From: Acanthornis magna
Taxonomy: Eukaryota; Chordata; Aves; Passeriformes; Acanthizidae
Reading direction: 5' to 3'
DNA: 64,000 nt
Assembly: GCA_036785705.1 (NCBI GenBank)
Contig: JAWUZG010000052.1
Span: 1,550,001 to 1,614,000, forward strand
Part shown: positions 61,691 through 64,000 of the stretch, in pieces
How the letters are laid out: each line of letters begins with the position of its first letter
How positions within the stretch are numbered: position 1 is the stretch's first letter
Program-made: the position numbers and the translations under genes
The notes under the pieces: generated by a model
Told to the model about the DNA's origin: nothing
The model's input: the letters and a program-made list of their open reading frames with translations, nothing else
Databases searched by the model: none

Positions 61691-62128
61691 ATGAAGATGA
61701 TCAGAGGGCTGGAGCTCATCTCTTGCAATGACAGGCTCAGAGAGCTGGGGTTGTTCAGCCTGGAGAAGAAAAGGCTTCAGGAAGACCTTAGAGCCCCTTC
61801 CAGTACCTAAAGAGGCTACAAGAGAGCTGGAGAGGGACTTTTGATAGGGCATGTAGTGACAGGACAAGGGGGAATGCCTTCAGACTGAAAGATGGTAGGT
61901 TCAGATTAGATATCAGAAAGAAATTCTTTCCCAAGAGGGAGGTGAAGCACTGGCAGAGGTTGCCCAGAGAAGATTTGGATGCCCCATCCCTGGAGGTGTT
62001 CAAGGCCAGGTTGGATGAGGCTCTGAACAACCTGGGCTCTTGGAAGGTGTCCCTGCCCATGGCAGGACAGTTGGAATGAGATTATGTTTATTGTCCATTC
62101 CGACTCAGACAATACTGTGATTCTATGT
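61691..62128 (+). repeat. CR1 LINE 3' fragment, longest in window
   Basis: About 440 bp in plus orientation run from aagatgatcagagggctgga through ggggttgttcagcctggaga, ggctacaagagagctggaga, aagaaattctttcccaagag, ggatgccccatccctggagg and ggaaggtgtccctgcccatg. The terminal end is tactgtgattctatg. The copy is well preserved. Its chance open frames are not coding, because this is the 3' untranslated part of the LINE. Confidence 0.95.
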
Positions 62129-64000
62129 TAAGTTACCCAGATAACAAAAAAGATGTAATCTGCTGAAATATTTACTCAAAATAGGAAAATTTATCTTGTT
62201 TATCATCGATCTTTTGAAGTGTTTAATCTCTAGGCATCTCTGGACTACACCTATTCTAGCAATGCTCACACACTGATGGTGTGAGTGAAATGGACACAGT
62301 ATTGAAAATCAGATCCTCCTATTCTGTTTTGTGCTTATATTACATACGCTTGGCGAGAATGGGATGCAATCAATTGCTCATATCTGGTAATGATTCTCTG
62401 TATAATAAGATATTATTTAAAATTATTATTACTATATATTGTGTCTCCTGGAGAAGGATGCAGAATCCAATATTCAAAGTGTTTCTGCAGCTGTATGAAA
62501 GCTCTCATGGCAGACTGGAGATAGTCACAGATAGGCCCAGTTCAGCATCAGATGTATATACCTCTTCTACATGAACTGAAAACAATTCCTTAGATGCACA
62601 TGAGTCACTAGAAAGATTCACAACCCTTTCCAGTTAAGTAATGATGCTACAGATGGAGTTTGCACATGGAAAGCATGCTGTGTACACAAAGTTGAGATGT
62701 GGCATGGAAATCTCACATGAGCTGATTTGTGGGAACAGTAAAAGGCACCCCTTGACAAGCTCACTAGTGTGCTACTGAGAAGGCCTGGAGAGCATTTGAA
62801 GGATGTAAGAGAGTTTTCCCTTTAACCTGATAAAAAGAGGATAACAAAAGTCAATTTCATTATCATAGTAGTTTCATTGTGTATTTGAGATGTCTCTGGT
62901 CATTGGAAAGGGCTGGGAGGGAGCGATCCAGGAGGGGAAGGGCAGGGAGAAGACCAAGCTGGTGACCGCAAATGCAAATGGAAAGCCGTTGCCCACGATT
63001 CCCATTTTATAAATTTTTACTTAATTTTACAGAAATAAATGAACACAGGAGAGATAAAGCGACAAACAAGATTTGATAATATGTTACAGTGGAAGTGCAA
63101 TAGTACAGCACTGCTCTTTCAACAACATAGAAAGAAAAACAGTAAAAAAAAATCACCAGCTGAGTGTTTGGACATGTTCCTTGACTATTTCATTAATCCA
63201 CCTTCATTTATTTCTAGATTGATGGTGTGATCCATAGCAGTTGATTAAACTGTAGAGAGTGGCAATTTATTCAGCTAATGTGAAGTAAATGAAAGATAAG
63301 CACATGTTACATGAATCTTGCAAAATTTGAAACAATAATAAACCCTAACTCCCTGTGCCTTCTTCAAAACATTAACAAAGTACCATCACACTTCTGTATT
63401 GTATTACCAGCAGTTATTATTGCCAAGACATGGAAATGAATAGAGGAATTAGAGATCCGTGATTGCTTAGGAGTCTATTTGGAAAACAAAGTACACTGAG
63501 CACCCTCATTCCCTTTTGCAGTCGAACTGTGTTTATGCAGCTAAATTTTGCTTCTTTGGGAAGGCTTTGAACATAAATAATTTCATCTGGTACTCAAGTT
63601 GCTTTCATCATTGCATTTTACTTCAATAAAACATTAAGTTAAAAAGGCCAAATATGTATGAGAAAAAATAAAAACAATAAACTTCTTTTGCTATTTAGTT
63701 CTTTGAGTGACATTCTTGAATATTTTAATGCTATTTAGTGATGGAATCATGTGGCATTCATTCCACACGTGTAAATGGAAACAGGATCTAGCCTGCTATT
63801 ATAGGATGTTTGTGTATATTATTTTTTAAGTGGAAGCTGGTGGAAGAAAAATCACTGGGTTACTTCAGAATTATTTCCAATGGGTTTCAGCACTTTAAAG
63901 TGCTTCTAAAATTATATTAACTGAAACTCAAGTAGAACCCTGTTGAGTACACTCATGATGCTGCAGCTACAATCACGAGGCTTAGAGAACAGTGTTTCAC
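62129..64000. other. upstream sequence to window edge, no gene seen
   Basis: This is AT-rich sequence with only short frames and no recognisable exon, RNA gene or mobile element. I see nothing to annotate here. Confidence 0.55.

Noticed and set aside
1..64000. MIR708, which in mammals is hosted in a TENM4 intron
   Set aside because: I looked for its mature sequence on both strands by eye and did not find it; it probably lies in another part of the intron outside the window.

Overview
This window is vertebrate, and almost certainly avian, nuclear DNA. It is AT-rich and gene-poor. Sixteen worn, 5'-truncated fragments of CR1-type LINEs, the dominant bird retroposon, are scattered along both strands, with a few relics that look like MIR/CORE-SINEs. 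There is no bacterial-style gene packing. The bird order cannot be fixed from the sequence alone.

The only host gene I can support is teneurin-4 (TENM4) on the minus strand. The exon carrying the start codon is at 32360-32648, with 66 nt of 5' UTR and 74 codons plus 1 nt. It splices across a 4,435 bp phase-1 intron to a 270 bp exon at 27655-27924. Together they encode residues 1-164 of the cytoplasmic N-terminal domain. The next coding exon is not visible, so 1-27654 is read as intron. The sequence from 32649 to the right edge is read as 5' intron or upstream region.

The striking element is a provirus at 32857-37133 on the plus strand, antisense to TENM4 and only 208 bp upstream of the splice acceptor of the TENM4 start-codon exon. 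It has two 265 bp LTRs of TG...CA form, a perfect 6 bp target-site duplication (CAGCAA), a primer binding site matching tRNA-Phe, a polypurine tract, a damaged gag and a damaged env. The LTR R region and gag look alpharetrovirus-like. The env is gammaretrovirus-like, with a CWLC motif in SU and an LQNRR...CX6CC motif in TM. The end of gag and all of pro-pol are missing. This layout resembles a recombinant avian retrovirus family that I recall being described as TgERV-F; I could not check that here.

The two LTRs differ at four positions, all C/T differences at CpG sites, so the insertion looks young. Its coding regions nevertheless carry a large deletion, at least two frameshifts and three in-frame stops. 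That combination fits an already defective element copied in trans by a helper.

The rest is intronic or non-coding sequence holding CR1 fragments, an LTR-like GC-rich block near 55.6-56.2 kb, and simple repeats, of which the clearest is a (CTTTT)15 plus T28 tract at 23942-24047.
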